From NCBI GenBank assembly GCA_020796225.1, contig CM036764.1:28559450-28623449 (forward strand): a stretch of DNA of 64,000 nucleotides. Reading direction: 5' to 3'. The notes under the pieces were generated by a model, which was not told where the DNA came from, searched no databases, and saw nothing but the letters and a program-made list of their open reading frames with translations. Position numbers and translations under genes: made by a program. Source of the DNA: Arion vulgaris. Its lineage: Eukaryota; Mollusca; Gastropoda; Stylommatophora; Arionidae. This document shows positions 22,545 to 32,476 of the stretch, piece by piece; position 1 is the first letter of the stretch, and every line of letters begins with the position of its first letter.

Positions 22545-23065
22545 GTACAAACACATGTTAGACAAAACCACTGGAATAAACAACATTGCAAGAGAAGTGG
22601 GACTTATAATACCAGTAAAACGAAACTTTTTTTCCTTGGCAACGTATGGTTGTGAGACTTGGACCATTGATAAAGTGGCAAAGAATACCATTAATGCCTT
22701 TGAATGCAAATGCTACAGAAGAATACTTAGAATATCATGGACAGCAGAGAGAACAACTGCTTCTGTTCTGCAGCAGCTTGATATTAAAGAGAGTTGGTTG
22801 TTAATGAATATAAAAATGAGGAAAATTAAATATTTTGGACACATCAAACTACATGAGTGCCTAGAGAAAACAATTCTGGAGAGAATGGTGCTTGGAAAAA
22901 TAATAAGATCTAGAAGACGATGTGTGCAGGATTTCATTGACGTTCTGAGAATGACTGCTGCTGCTGCCGATCATCTTGCATAGAACAGAGAGTTTTTCAG
23001 AGCTGATGTCATGGGAGCCAAGTTCCGGAAGGGACAAGCTACTGATGATGATGATGATGATGATG
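22545..23065 (+). mobile_element. LINE 3' end (family beta)
   Basis: The plus strand reads LATYGCETWTIDKVAKNTIN, FECKCYRRILRISWTAERTT, LDIKESWLLMNIKMRKIKYF, GHIKLHECLEKTILERMVLG and RSRRRCVQDFIDVLRMT. A stop follows HLA, then FFRADVMGAKFRKGQAT and a (GAT)n tail. Same layout as 12.46 kb but diverged in sequence, so a different subfamily. 5' truncated. Confidence 0.87.
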
Positions 23066-23434
23066 AATACCAAAATTATGACATATAATAATTCAGATCA
23101 TCAGCCTGTGTAACTAGGTGGCCAAGCACACACAGTTCATATATCTTGGCAGGAAAGTAAAATTACAAGGTGGAACAGAGGGAGATATAGAAGCTTGTTT
23201 GGATTAGGCCACATCTGCCTTTGCAAGAATTCAATAGATCACGATCACAATGTGAACGACTCAAACTTATTCAGAATACAGGCATGTGTATAGTCCTTGG
23301 CTGCACTAGAGATACTTTCATTGCAAAGATCAGATATATGCTTGGTTTTCTGTTCAAGGCCAGCTTGGGCCAGATATCCTAGTATGTGTACACTGTACGT
23401 GGTAGAGCTACAGGAAACCCTGATCATTTATTTG

Positions 23435-23535
23435 GCAATCTAAAGTATGTGTGCCTCTAAATGGTGAGGGACACTGGTGATAAGGAAAGCAAATCTTCAC
23501 ACAAAAATTAGTCAGAGGTGCCATATTATGCACCA
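23435..23535 (+). repeat. Short dispersed repeat family F, partial
   Basis: ATGGTGAGGGACACTGGTGA, GGAAAGCAAATCTTCACACA, AAAATTAGTCAGAGGTGCCA and TTATGCACC match family F; its 3' third is replaced by the SINE B copy that begins at 23540. Confidence 0.7.
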
Positions 23536-23539
23536 TACG

Positions 23540-23792
23540 CCCATGTTGTGCCGGGGCCCGCAAGAGAAGCAAAGAATAGTACCACTGTGAACCTACAAGG
23601 CGTGTCGAAGAGATGACTAATGTAGGACCTAGGAAGCTACCCTAGTAAATAAAAAGCATCGCAGAAATAAAATGTGCTGGCCTACTTGTAGGTGCATAAC
23701 TGGCACAACGTACAATCGCTCTTAGGCTCAGGTCACATGCAAATCACACAGAGTGGTTAACAGGTGGTCGATATGTTGTGTTCGAAGAATAA
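23540..23792 (+). mobile_element. SINE family B
   Basis: CCATGTTGTGCCGGGGCCCG head, AAGAATAGTACCACTGTGAA, GCGTGTCGAAGAGATGACTA, AATAAAAAGCATCGCAGAAA, GGCCTACTTGTAGGTGCATA and a TTCGAAGAATAA end. Confidence 0.88.
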
Positions 23793-24173
23793 TGCACCAT
23801 AAATACATCTGAATTCATAGAGGGTGAGCCAGGATGAAAAAAAAGGTACTCCAAGCACTTCAGTCCAGAAAATTATTAGGTGTGCACATCCTATTGTCGG
23901 TCCTATTGTCTGAACTGTGCAGACATAGCAAAATCACCATGCAGTAAATACTGTCTCAATCTGGAATACCAGGAAATGAGACAGAAGACTGACTGACCAA
24001 GGAAGATGCTGAAGGATAGCAGTCAGTTGTACCAGTTATGTATGATCAGAAGAAAAAAATGATTAAATCGATTAGAAAGCTACCAATACCAAAACAGAGC
24101 GACTACCAAAATATACAGGTTACAACCAAATCTGCAATCAAATATATCAAACATTCGAAAATAGCAATTCAGC

Positions 24174-24426
24174 CGCCCGAGTGGTTACCGGGCCCAAATT
24201 TGGGTGTAAAGAATAGAACCACTGTTACCTGCCACGCATGTCGTAAGAGGCGACTAGGAGGTTTGGCTGAAATCGGATGCACATGTCCTAAACGTGTAGA
24301 AGTCTATGCGTTTAGGGGCCTACCAAACCAATGTGCAACGATACACGTTCTTGGCAAAGATCAAATCATATCACAAAGAGTGATTAAAATTGGTTGTAAA
24401 GAACGAACGCAAAGAAGAAGAAGAAG
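24174..24426 (+). mobile_element. SINE family A with 11-bp target-site duplication
   Basis: The head CGCCCGAGTGGTTACCGGGC, CAAATTTGGGTGT, AGAATAGAACCACTG, GTCGTAAGAGGCGACTAGGA and the CCTAAACG/CGTTTAGG hairpin lead to a GAAGAAGAAGAAG tail. Perfect flanking repeats AGCAATTCAGC at 24163-24173 and 24427-24437 define both ends. Confidence 0.95.
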
Positions 24427-24474
24427 AGCAATTCAGCTATGTGGATAGGCATACCAGATTGAAGAAGACAAACT

Positions 24475-24625
24475 TTAAGACTGCATCGAATAAGATGTAC
24501 TGAGGCAAACTCACTGGCCCACTGCAACAAGAACTACAAAGATCTCTGTGTAAGCAACAAAAGACGATAACGTTTACACAAGAGAACATTGAATGTATAG
24601 GCAATCAGGTATAAGAGGACTATCA
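24475..24625 (+). mobile_element. I-like LINE 3' end (family eta), short
   Basis: GGCAAACTCACTGGCCCACT, GATCTCTGTGTAAGCAACAA and GATAACGTTTACACAAGAG match the plus-strand piece at 21.06 kb. Terminal fragment only. Confidence 0.7.
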
Positions 24626-25090
24626 CCACAGAACTCTGTACAAGACTGAATTCATCAACTATGTTATCCATGTCTTTGTCTAGTCAGATCCTAGTCAGTA
24701 TACTGATGGAATACTTGTATAATGTCCAGTCTGCTTTCTTGTAATTTCACTATGATATTGTGCTGTTCTTCTTGATGAAATCATTTTTAACGTTAAAATA
24801 CCAGGTGATGCCTTCAAATTGCTTCCCAACAACATGTGTGGAGTTCCTTCCCCGATCTGATGAGTGGAATGCCAGGTTTAAAGTAGAAGTGGTGGGTCAT
24901 GATCTTGAGTAGAAGATTGATGAGTTGATTTTAACTGGCTGGTTAATAAGGATAATCTCATTATCATCCTGCCAGTTTGTAGATCTCCTTGTCCCTCCTA
25001 TCCATGTCATCATAGTCTTAGCTCTGTGAATGACTATTAAAGTTGCAGCATGCAATCAGTCTTTCTTTAACTGGAATGGAATCCAGAGCT
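24626..25090. other. Probable LINE-derived, not resolved
   Basis: The base composition and style (GTCCAGTCTGCTTTCTTG, CATGTCATCATAGTC) resemble antisense LINE sequence, but no domain could be read with confidence. Confidence 0.3.
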
Positions 25091-25091
25091 C

Positions 25092-25348
25092 GCCAGTGGG
25101 GTGCCGGGGCCCTCAAGGGAAGCAAAGAATAGTTCCACTGTGACCTACGATGCATGTCGTAAGAGGCTACTAATGTAGGCACTAGGGATGCTACCCTAGT
25201 AAATAAAAAGCAGCCCAGAAATTGGATGTGCTGCCTACATGTAGGTGCATAACTGGCACAACGTACAATCGCTCTTAGGCTCAGATCACATACAAATCAC
25301 ACAGAATGGTTGACAGGTGGTCGATATGGAGCGTTCGAAGAAGAAGAA
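25092..25348 (+). mobile_element. SINE family B
   Basis: The head CAGTGGGGTGCCGGGGCCCT, AAGAATAGTTCCACTGTGAC and GCATGTCGTAAGAGGCTACT lead to a GTTCGAAGAAGAAG tail. AATCCAG occurs just outside both ends (25078-25085 and 25348-25355), a possible short TSD. The first helix is AGTGGGG with TTCCACT, a compensated variant. Confidence 0.88.
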
Positions 25349-25444
25349 TCCAGCGCCAGATGACTGTCACTTGGACAGTGGAATTCTGTAACTATGTCTT
25401 CTTCTCCTTTTGTGATCACCCGCTGTCAATTTAGGCGTTAGTCA

Positions 25445-25555
25445 TAATGCAGGTATTGAACTTCTGACTGATTTTTGCGTGAGGCCTGCTTACCATTTGA
25501 CTGTTGTCCCTCGCCATGCAGTGGACCTTCACGGACTTCAGAGGTACTTGAAGAT
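25445..25555 (-). repeat. Short dispersed repeat family F, diverged
   Basis: On the plus strand CTGATTTTTGCGTGAGGCCT, CCCTCGCCATGCAG and GACTTCAGAGGTACTTG follow the reverse complement of family F, as at the right edge of the window. Confidence 0.55.
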
Positions 25556-25861
25556 TAGATACTTCAAGTGTGATCATTACAGGTAACCTGTGGTTCGAAC
25601 CACTTGTCAAGAGTCCTGGTACCTTCAGAACTTTTGCAGCCAGTGACAATTAGTGAAGTGTAACTATGTCAAATGAGATGAAGCATCTCATATTCTGCTC
25701 CTTCTATGAATTCATCAAGCAGAAGTGCACTGATGCTTCTCACAATTATCAGTAATCCACTCTTTCTCCTGTCTTTTCAGTAGGATTGTTTGAATAGGTA
25801 TCTTTGTTTAACTGAAATTCTGGCAAGAATCATATACTTATAGCTCTTCCTTAATGCCAGC

Positions 25862-27620
25862 TTATCTTCCTTCCTTTTATTTGCTTGAAATATTGTCTAT
25901 ATATTCAGTAGTCCCTTGCATAAATTGTCTTCTGTAGCTCCCACAGAGGTTTGTATAGTTTTATTTTCAGTGTTGTTTCACTAAACAAGTGAGTTTGCCT
26001 CAGTATATCATATTCGGTGCAGTCTTGAAGAATGTGCTCTGCGTCAAAGTGCATGTACACATGGTGAAATTGTCAATCTTAAATTTTGCATCCATGTGGC
26101 ACCAGAGTTGATTTTGTCCTGTTCTGAGGAGCAGAATGACAGCTAAGCTGACCAAAACTCCACTCTTCCTCCATGTGGCGGATCTGGAAACAGACAACTA
26201 CCAAGAAGTCTGGGTAAGTGTGTGGAAATTGAAGAGGAAGAAGCTTACCTGGTACCCACAAAAATCTATGCTGAAGTTGGATGCATTCGACCAAAAGGTA
26301 CAGATACTACAGCTCATACTGAAAAAAGCGACACAATGCATTCCATTCTCCGGACTGCATCCTGCAATAACCAGCAGGAGTATGAGAACGAATGAGGAAA
26401 TGAAAGTTACTGCCATGATTTCCATAGTGAGACTACTTGTAGTCATGGCAATACCACCACTGTCTTCCTTCACAACATCTCTGACTTGAGCAGTGAAATC
26501 CCATGAGTTCCGCATGTGTTGAACCACTGACCCACCTGTGTAAATGATTACATTGTCCTCAAACAAATTCTCATAAATCAACGCCTAAGCTTCTGCCTCC
26601 ACAACCACTGGGTTTTCTTGTCAGCATTCTCTATCAAGTCTGATACATACTGAAAATGATATACTGATTCATGTTGCCATTTGCATCCATTCTTCACCAG
26701 GTTCAATGTCCTAAAGTAACCACACCTGTTGAATGCAGTCTCTGGCCTCATCCATCCAAGATTTTCCTTCTTTTAACCTATTTCCCTTTTCTCTTAATTT
26801 CTATGTGCAGCAGATGTTCTGTGTCGGCATTGACTTGGCCTGTGCACGGCAGATCCTTGTTCTGTCTTCCCTGTTAGGATAAACAAGGTAACTCATCGCC
26901 CTACATGAGGTATCTTTAGTTCCCCCTAGTATGATGCTCATAGCATCATTCTATATTCTTTCCAGCCTTTCTATCTGCACAAGGCTGAGAGTCAGGATTG
27001 CCAGAGCATACTCAATCACACACAGTACCTGACCCAGTATAAGAGATTAAAATGGTGCTGCTCACAATTTGCCGTAGCCATTACTCTCACCGAGGCCAAT
27101 ACCTTCCTAGCCTTCATTACTACATGGTGTATGTGTTTTATAAAAGCAAGACTGCGATAAAACCGCAACCCGAGGTATTTCATTGACTGAGGCCTCTCCA
27201 ATACCTCCGAATATAAAATCTCCATTGGTGTTGGAGTATTGACAATATGGTTGTTTAAAGAGGACCATGTCACCTTTGTGTTTGTCAGATTGACCAGTGC
27301 TCCCATTTTTCCGCACCACCTACTTATGTGGTCCAATTCCCCACAACCTGTTCTCGATACTTGTTCTGGCGATATACCAAAACACCATGTGCACATGGCA
27401 TTGTCATCACCCTACCTGTGATCTGCATGTCTATAATTCTCACAGTGTAAGCATTCATGAGCAGCACTGGAGATATGGTGAGCCTTGTGGTAAACCAGGG
27501 TATATTGTTGTTGGTGACAAAATCCAGCTGCCACATTTAAACACTAACTTTCACTGGAATGGGCCACATAGGCCCAATTCAGGAGGAATGGGCTGATGTT
27601 AAGTTCAAGACATGAAGGAT
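25862..27620 (-). mobile_element. I-like LINE (family eta), reverse transcriptase end and RNase H, degenerate
   Basis: From the right, the minus strand reads NTKVTWSSLNNHIVNTPTP, YSEVLERPQSMKYLGLRF and HHVVMKARKVLASVRVMA (the post-YADD part of reverse transcriptase, with MKYLG). Then IIYTGGSVV, DFTAQVRDVVKEDSGGIAMT and SSLTMEIMAVT show an RNase H domain (D-to-G change in the first catalytic motif, T.GS in place of TDGS; E in MEI..VT). Next comes LRTGQNQLWCHMDAKFKI then CTCTL, the C-terminal knuckle. Several stops and shifts; inactive. Confidence 0.82.
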
Positions 27621-27699
27621 GCAGGCATTATTACTCTGTACAAGAAAAATGTCAATACATAATTCTGAGTTCTTGATTTGTGTGTGTGTGTGTGTGATC

Positions 27700-28098
27700 T
27701 TAACTGCTGTAGTGCATCTCTTTACTGGTTGCCTATGTCTTAAGCAAATTGACTTGCTAGAGCAGACTAGTTATAGATGTATGATGACCTGGCCAGTCTT
27801 GGTTGTGAAGGCTGAACTTAAGCCCACCCTATCTCTACGTTCAAAAGCTGGCATTGATGGGCTGCTAGATTAAAGAATCTCCAGCCAAAATGTGTGTGTA
27901 GGTAGACACACCTTCAGTTTATGATCCGAAGGGATAATTCATCATGACAGCGAATAAGATGCTGAACTGTTAGAGCTAGAATGCATCCTTGTTTGACTGC
28001 ACTTTTACTGTTAAATTCTTCTGGCATCAAACCATCAATTACCAGTAAGTAGCACTGGTAAAGTTTATCTGAGAGTATCTGATGACACAAATCATCCT
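27700..28098 (-). mobile_element. LINE reverse transcriptase (family theta), palm part 2
   Basis: The minus strand reads, with shifts, MPEEFNSKSAVKQGCILAL and downstream HTHFGWRFFNLAAHQC. This is the (T)NGVKQGC(V/I)LAPTLF motif of many animal LINE reverse transcriptases and the following LFNLRRLQ-like segment. It continues the protein whose earlier part lies at 28.95-29.5 kb; the two are separated by an inserted LINE copy. Confidence 0.7.
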
Positions 28099-28099
28099 C

Positions 28100-28948
28100 T
28101 GCAAAATGACATAAATGAAAACAAGAGCAGGCACTTGAAGAGAGTCCGATCCTGGATGGCCGAGGAAATTATTAAACAGGTCTGTACTCTAGACCAACTG
28201 AAGCATGGGGAAGAATGGATGCCTATATCAGAGGATATGTTTGATTACACCAGAGTTGTCAGTACACTTGGCGCTGCTGTAGGAATGGGCCACTGGCATT
28301 GCCAATGCGGAGATTCTTGCACTCGTGGATCAGCATTCCCCTCCAGGTGATATCATTATTTACACTGGTGGCTCTGTCAGACACGAAAAAAGATTGTAAA
28401 CGGTAGCACACTTCATGAGGACTGTGGCACTTTCGAAACAACTACGACTATGGAGATCACCACTGCCTCCAGGGCTCTCTCATGGGTGGCTGAGCAACAG
28501 GTAACCCATAAGATTGTCAAATCAGACTCTATGAACATGCTTCAACTGATTGCATCTGGAAGTCTGCTAGCGGAATGGGTGGATAGCATTTGGAGTTCGC
28601 ATCTCAAGAAAATGACTTGGCTGTACACACCTGGACATGCTGGAGTGCAGGGAAAGAGCGGGCTGACTTTCTTGCAAACAATGTCCCGACTCAAGCGGGC
28701 AGAAGTATGGACAGAGCCGATGTCATCAATACAGTACACTCTCATTTATGTGATATGGGCAAGTCTCAGATACTGGAATGAGTGCAAGAATTAGGAGTTA
28801 AGTTTGGACATGCCAGACAGCGTCGTCTTCGTGGTAGAGAGAGAATGTATACGAATCAATCTCATATGTACAGTAAGCAAATGGAGTTTAGAATGGCTGC
28901 TGCAGCAGAGGATAGAGCATGCATGGTAATGCCCAATATGCCATGATA
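28100..28948 (+). mobile_element. I-like LINE RNase H region, inserted in LINE theta
   Basis: The plus strand encodes RNase H in broken frames: DIIIYTGGSVRHEK, then EITTASRALSWVAEQQ, THKIVKSDSMNMLQLI, LAEWVDSIWSS and TWLYTPGHAGVQGKERADF then LANN. The E-helix, the KSDS motif (third catalytic D) and HAGV.GKE.ADFLAN are clear; the first motif has TGGS instead of TDGS, as at 26.5 kb. Upstream RSWMAEEIIKQV is linker sequence. It is 5' truncated and frameshifted. Confidence 0.83.
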
Positions 28949-29510
28949 TCAATCGCATAACATACCTAGTATCAAGAATGGTGAATACCTGTTGATGACG
29001 TTCAATGCCTTAGTGAGGAAAATAAAGGCAAGAAATAAATGGGTAGTGTTGTTTCTGCACTGTTCTTGTAGCTGTCTCAAATAGATCATAGCTAAAGTCA
29101 AGCTTTTTGAGCGAAACTTGCACTGCGAATTTGAGTACATCCTGTCAGCATGTTTTCTCTGCTTGTTCAGGATGAAACGTGCCAATACTTTTCCCACCGT
29201 ATTCTGAAGACATTGTAGTTGATACAATCTATCTTGTTGACTTTTTTTTCTTGTACAGAGTAATAATGTCTGTGTCCTTCATGTCCTGAGGTACTATTCC
29301 TTCATATCAGCATTGGAAAAGAAGGTCACACAGGTGCTGTATCAGGACACTGTCTTGACATTTAACAATGCCAACCTATCCTGTCACTGTTCCTACTGGC
29401 GTTTCTTTATATTCCTCAGTTTCTCTTGCAAGGGTTTTACATCGAGCTCTGTCAGCACTGATAGCCTTTGAACTGCATTAAGATCACTGTCTGCAACAGT
29501 GTTTCTTCCG
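28949..29510 (-). mobile_element. LINE reverse transcriptase (family theta), palm part 1
   Basis: The minus strand reads CLQNTVGKVLARFILNKQRK, NSQCKFRSKSLTLAMIYLRQ and LQEQCRNNTTHLFLAFIFLT then KALNVINR. These match the motifs GK.LARI.LNR, SQCGFR..R.T.DMIF..RQLQEKCRE and (F)(I/V)DLTKAFD.VNR of animal LINE reverse transcriptases. Catalytic D of DLTKAFD is replaced (FLTKALN), so it is inactive. Confidence 0.83.
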
Positions 29511-30590
29511 GAATACAGTTCGAAATACTGTTTCGTACATCTTTACATCTGCAATTTTGTGTCCTGAATGCTTTCAGTTAACATGGATCATCATGGGCAG
29601 GTAACAGTAGTAGTAACTTGTAACACTACTATGACTACCTACAGAACTCATAACTAACTGGTGATAGTGAGTCAGAATAAGACTGACATTCAGTGCCGGT
29701 CATTAAACTAACAATATAGTAGTAGAAGTTAGAAGTCTAATATAATAGTCAAGCGTGCACTGATGATGATAAGATAGCAGACGAGACCGCTTTTCTAAAC
29801 AATAAAATATTCTTCTCTACTATTAATTAACACTTTCACTTATTCAATCAAGACATGGACACATCAGTTTATTAAGAATATTAACTTCAATATGCATAAA
29901 TACATACCTTCCCTCCATATTCGTGTGAAAACCGTCATAAATCCTCAAAGAACCATCCTTGCATCAGGAAAACACCAAATACACGTTAACCTATTGAGAG
30001 TATACACACAACTACTACAGATTACATTTACAGACCTACACTCGCCATTTTGCCCGGAATATTTCATTTTCATGGACGCCTGCTGCAGCATGATACGGTA
30101 TATTTAAATTAGTTAAACAAATGTTGCCCTTATTTATTCCTTGATGTGTATATAGCAAAACATATTTTTTACTTGCATTCATAACATATTTTTGATAATT
30201 TATTTCTTTACTGAAAATAAATTATTGCCGACAGCATACTTCCGGAGCTGTTCCTTTTTTTCACTAATAGAACAAGAAGCAAATAATATTATGTAGGTAG
30301 ACTGCATACAGTCGCAAAATTTACACATATAACGAGAACCATAGAACCGTTTATTTTTTCTTCTTCTGTGTAATATCCGTGAAGGCAAACTAATCCATGA
30401 TAATAAGATGGAAAGTCTTAATTAAACGTACGTACATAAATAAAATTTACTCACAGCAGCGTCCGTAAACACTCCTCTATGAAAGGTAATTTAAATAGCA
30501 GACTTCTTCATGATTGCATTGTGAAGTCTTCAATTTCCACTTCTGGCATTTATATACAACGTTCGATAGCATTTATAATTTGTTTCCAAC
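29511..30590. other. No recognisable gene
   Basis: AT-rich DNA of about 1.1 kb. A GGACGCTGCTGTGAGTAA stretch on the minus strand (near 30451-30468) looks like a splice donor, but no reading frame supports an exon. Confidence 0.4.
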
Positions 30591-30595
30591 TATTC

Positions 30596-30945
30596 CTGAT
30601 TTCAGTGTAGTTTGGAAAGAGCTCATACTTTAATCGGAGCCGGATGATAAAACATAGTTTCAGTGTTAAAGTTGAGCACGTAAAAGTACTCTTGGCAATT
30701 GGAAATCGATAAGAGTAGGCTGGGAAGCTGCTGCCCGTGCAAAATTCATTAGAAAGATTAATAAATAAAATTAAAATATTTTCACAATCTTCTAAATTAC
30801 ATCGGGGACCCTACGGTGCTACGGATTCGTGCACTGCCGATGAGATCTTCCTGTGTAAGACAGAGATCGGATCACATATGGAAATCACATATGGTTACTC
30901 ACCGAAAGTGCAATGATGATGGTCCAATCAATCAAGCAAACTGAA
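30596..30945 (+). mobile_element. SINE family C, lacking the tRNA-like head
   Basis: CTGATTTCAGTGTAGTTTGG, GTTGAGCACGTAAAAGTAC, AGAGTAGGCTGGGAAGCTG, ACCCTACGGTGCTACGG, GTGTAAGACAGAGATCGGAT and GGTTACTCACCGAAAGTGCA followed by ATGATGATGGTCC match family C order. AATCACATATGG is locally doubled near 30880-30900. Confidence 0.8.
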
Positions 30946-31017
30946 TAATGCAGATTTGAAGTGGTCCAAATTCTGGACATGGTAAAATGAGTACCTGACC
31001 CATTTCCTTTACAGCTT

Positions 31018-31228
31018 AGTTAGCCCGCCTGCCCATTGGGTTCGTAGCGCGTTGGACTGCGGGTGACTATCCCTCTGTGAGTGCGGGTTCAATTCCGCGG
31101 GATGGCAGAAAAGCCACAGGTTCCCCAGATTCACGGTGTTCGTGAAACCGAACCGAAGTGTTACGATGTCCATGGCACCGAGCCGAAGAGCTGAAAGCTC
31201 AAGTGCTTCTGGATCGGGAAAAAACCAA
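31018..31228 (+). mobile_element. SINE family D, tRNA-derived, best copy
   Basis: The head GGGTTCGTAGCGCGTTGGAC (A-box TAGCGCGTTGG) is followed after about 35 bases by GTGCGGGTTCAATTCCGCGG (B box GGTTCAATTCC), so a tRNA-like pol III promoter is visible. The body has GCCACAGGTTCCCCAGATTC, GATGTCCATGGCACCGAGCC and the hairpin GAGCTGAAAGCTC. The end is A-rich (GGGAAAAAACCAAAAAAACC). Confidence 0.88.
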
Positions 31229-31493
31229 AAAAACCAGTTTAGTTAGTTTGGTTGTTTTTTTATTCGGATCCCTTTACATACCCCGAAGTATATTGGGTAA
31301 TACGGTTTGAGAATCGTATTTCTCATCGACACACAAAGGAAGATGTTGTCAACAATAAAACCGGCCGCCTTTATGTCCCAGTACTTTTCCTGGCACCCAA
31401 TTGAGGCTGGGTCGACCTGAGAGCCGTAGCGGTCGGAAACATATTGTGAAATAGAAACCAGACCACGCAACTTAGAAACGATTTCACTAACAC

Positions 31494-31534
31494 TAACAAA
31501 TTGGCGTTTAAGGACAAAGACACGTATGTATGGA
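31494..31534 (+). repeat. Left arm of a 41-bp inverted repeat
   Basis: AATTGGCGTTTAAGGACAAA then GACACGTATGTATGG is the reverse complement, with about three differences, of 32013-32053. The arms enclose the split hAT-like MITE and a family A head. Confidence 0.85.
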
Positions 31535-31546
31535 ATCACATAAGCA

Positions 31547-31579
31547 ACCGCCCGAGTAGTTACCGGGGCCCAAATTTGG
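31547..31579 (+). mobile_element. SINE family A, first 33 bases only
   Basis: CCGCCCGAGTAGTTACCGGG then GCCCAAATTTGGG is the exact family A head, cut after the CCCAAATTTGGG palindrome and joined to the hAT-like MITE. Confidence 0.8.
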
Positions 31580-32006
31580 GATCGTGATCGTTTTTGTTGG
31601 TTGGGGCCAGACACAAATTTTCGGGAAAATCATGACTTTGGGTTAAGTTATATTTTAACCTATTAAATAATAATTACACGTCGCCTGAGTGGTTACCGGG
31701 GCCCAAATTTGGGGTGTAAAGAATAGAACCACTGTTACCTACCACGCACGTCGTAAGAGGCGACTAAGGAGGTGTGGCTGAAATCGGATGCATGTGTCCT
31801 AAACGTGTAGAAGTCTATGCGTTTAGGGGCCTACAAACCAATGTGCAACGTATACACGTTCTTGGCAAAGATCAAACCTATCACAAAGAATGATTAAAAT
31901 TGGTCGTAAAGAACGAACGCAAAGAAGAAGAAGAAGATAAATACACGTTACACATTATTTTTGGTGTGGCCAGGCTCCTCTGGCCCTTAATGACGAACCG
32001 CCACTG
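31580..32006 (-). mobile_element. hAT-like MITE split by a SINE A
   Basis: Reverse complement of the 44.2 kb MITE: the right end TTAATGACGAACCGCCACTG corresponds to that element's CAGTGGCGGCTCGTCATTAA. GGCCAGGCTCCTCTGG, AAATCATGACTTTGGG and GATCGTTTTTGTTGGTTGGG match its body. The other terminal repeat is missing, replaced by the family A head. A family A copy lies within it at 31679-31936. Confidence 0.78.
31679..31936 (+). mobile_element. SINE family A, full length, inside the MITE
   Basis: TCGCCTGAGTGGTTACCGGG head to AAAGAAGAAGAAG tail. TACACG flanks both ends (31674-31679 and 31941-31946), a probable short TSD. Confidence 0.9.
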
Positions 32007-32012
32007 GTGTTA

Positions 32013-32053
32013 CCATACGTACGTGTCTTTGTCCTTAAACACCAATTTATTTC
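32013..32053 (-). repeat. Right arm of a 41-bp inverted repeat
   Basis: CCATACGTACGTGTCTTTGT then CCTTAAACACCAATTTATTT pairs with 31494-31534. Confidence 0.85.
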
Positions 32054-32476
32054 GTATCACCGCAGCCTCCCTCGGTTTCTTCCCGATTTGATCTTTCTCG
32101 CGATCACCGCCCAGACCGATGTACCAGATTTCCCCATAAATTCTATTCATGTGGAAATCTGATTCATGCAGCCTTAGCGTTGGTGTGTTTTACGTCACAT
32201 CTTCAGCACCATTTGGAGATCTGATGCTTATCCTTCGGCGATGTGTCCGGTTTCAGCCAGCATTTACTCGGTTTGCTCTCCGTTCTGTAGCCATCTAGTG
32301 GTGTTTTTTTATATGATGTGGGTTAGTTAGCCCCGTTCTAATCCACTCAGACCAGATTTGTAGTTTCCCCACATCGTATCACTAACAACTACGCTACTAC
32401 GACTCTCAATAGCATCTTACTAGTGAAAGGTAATTATGGATGTTCTCGATTTTCGTGTTTTAGATTTTACGTAAGA
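32054..32476. other. No recognisable gene
   Basis: Mixed-composition DNA between the inverted repeat and the 42-bp array. Nothing recognised. Confidence 0.45.

Noticed and set aside
26136..26489. 117-codon plus-strand gene
   Set aside because: It is the antisense of the RNase H and C-terminal region of the I-like LINE.
31243..31614. 123-codon minus-strand gene
   Set aside because: Its start lies in the MITE and SINE A head and its body spans an inverted repeat arm; the frame is assembled from repeat pieces.
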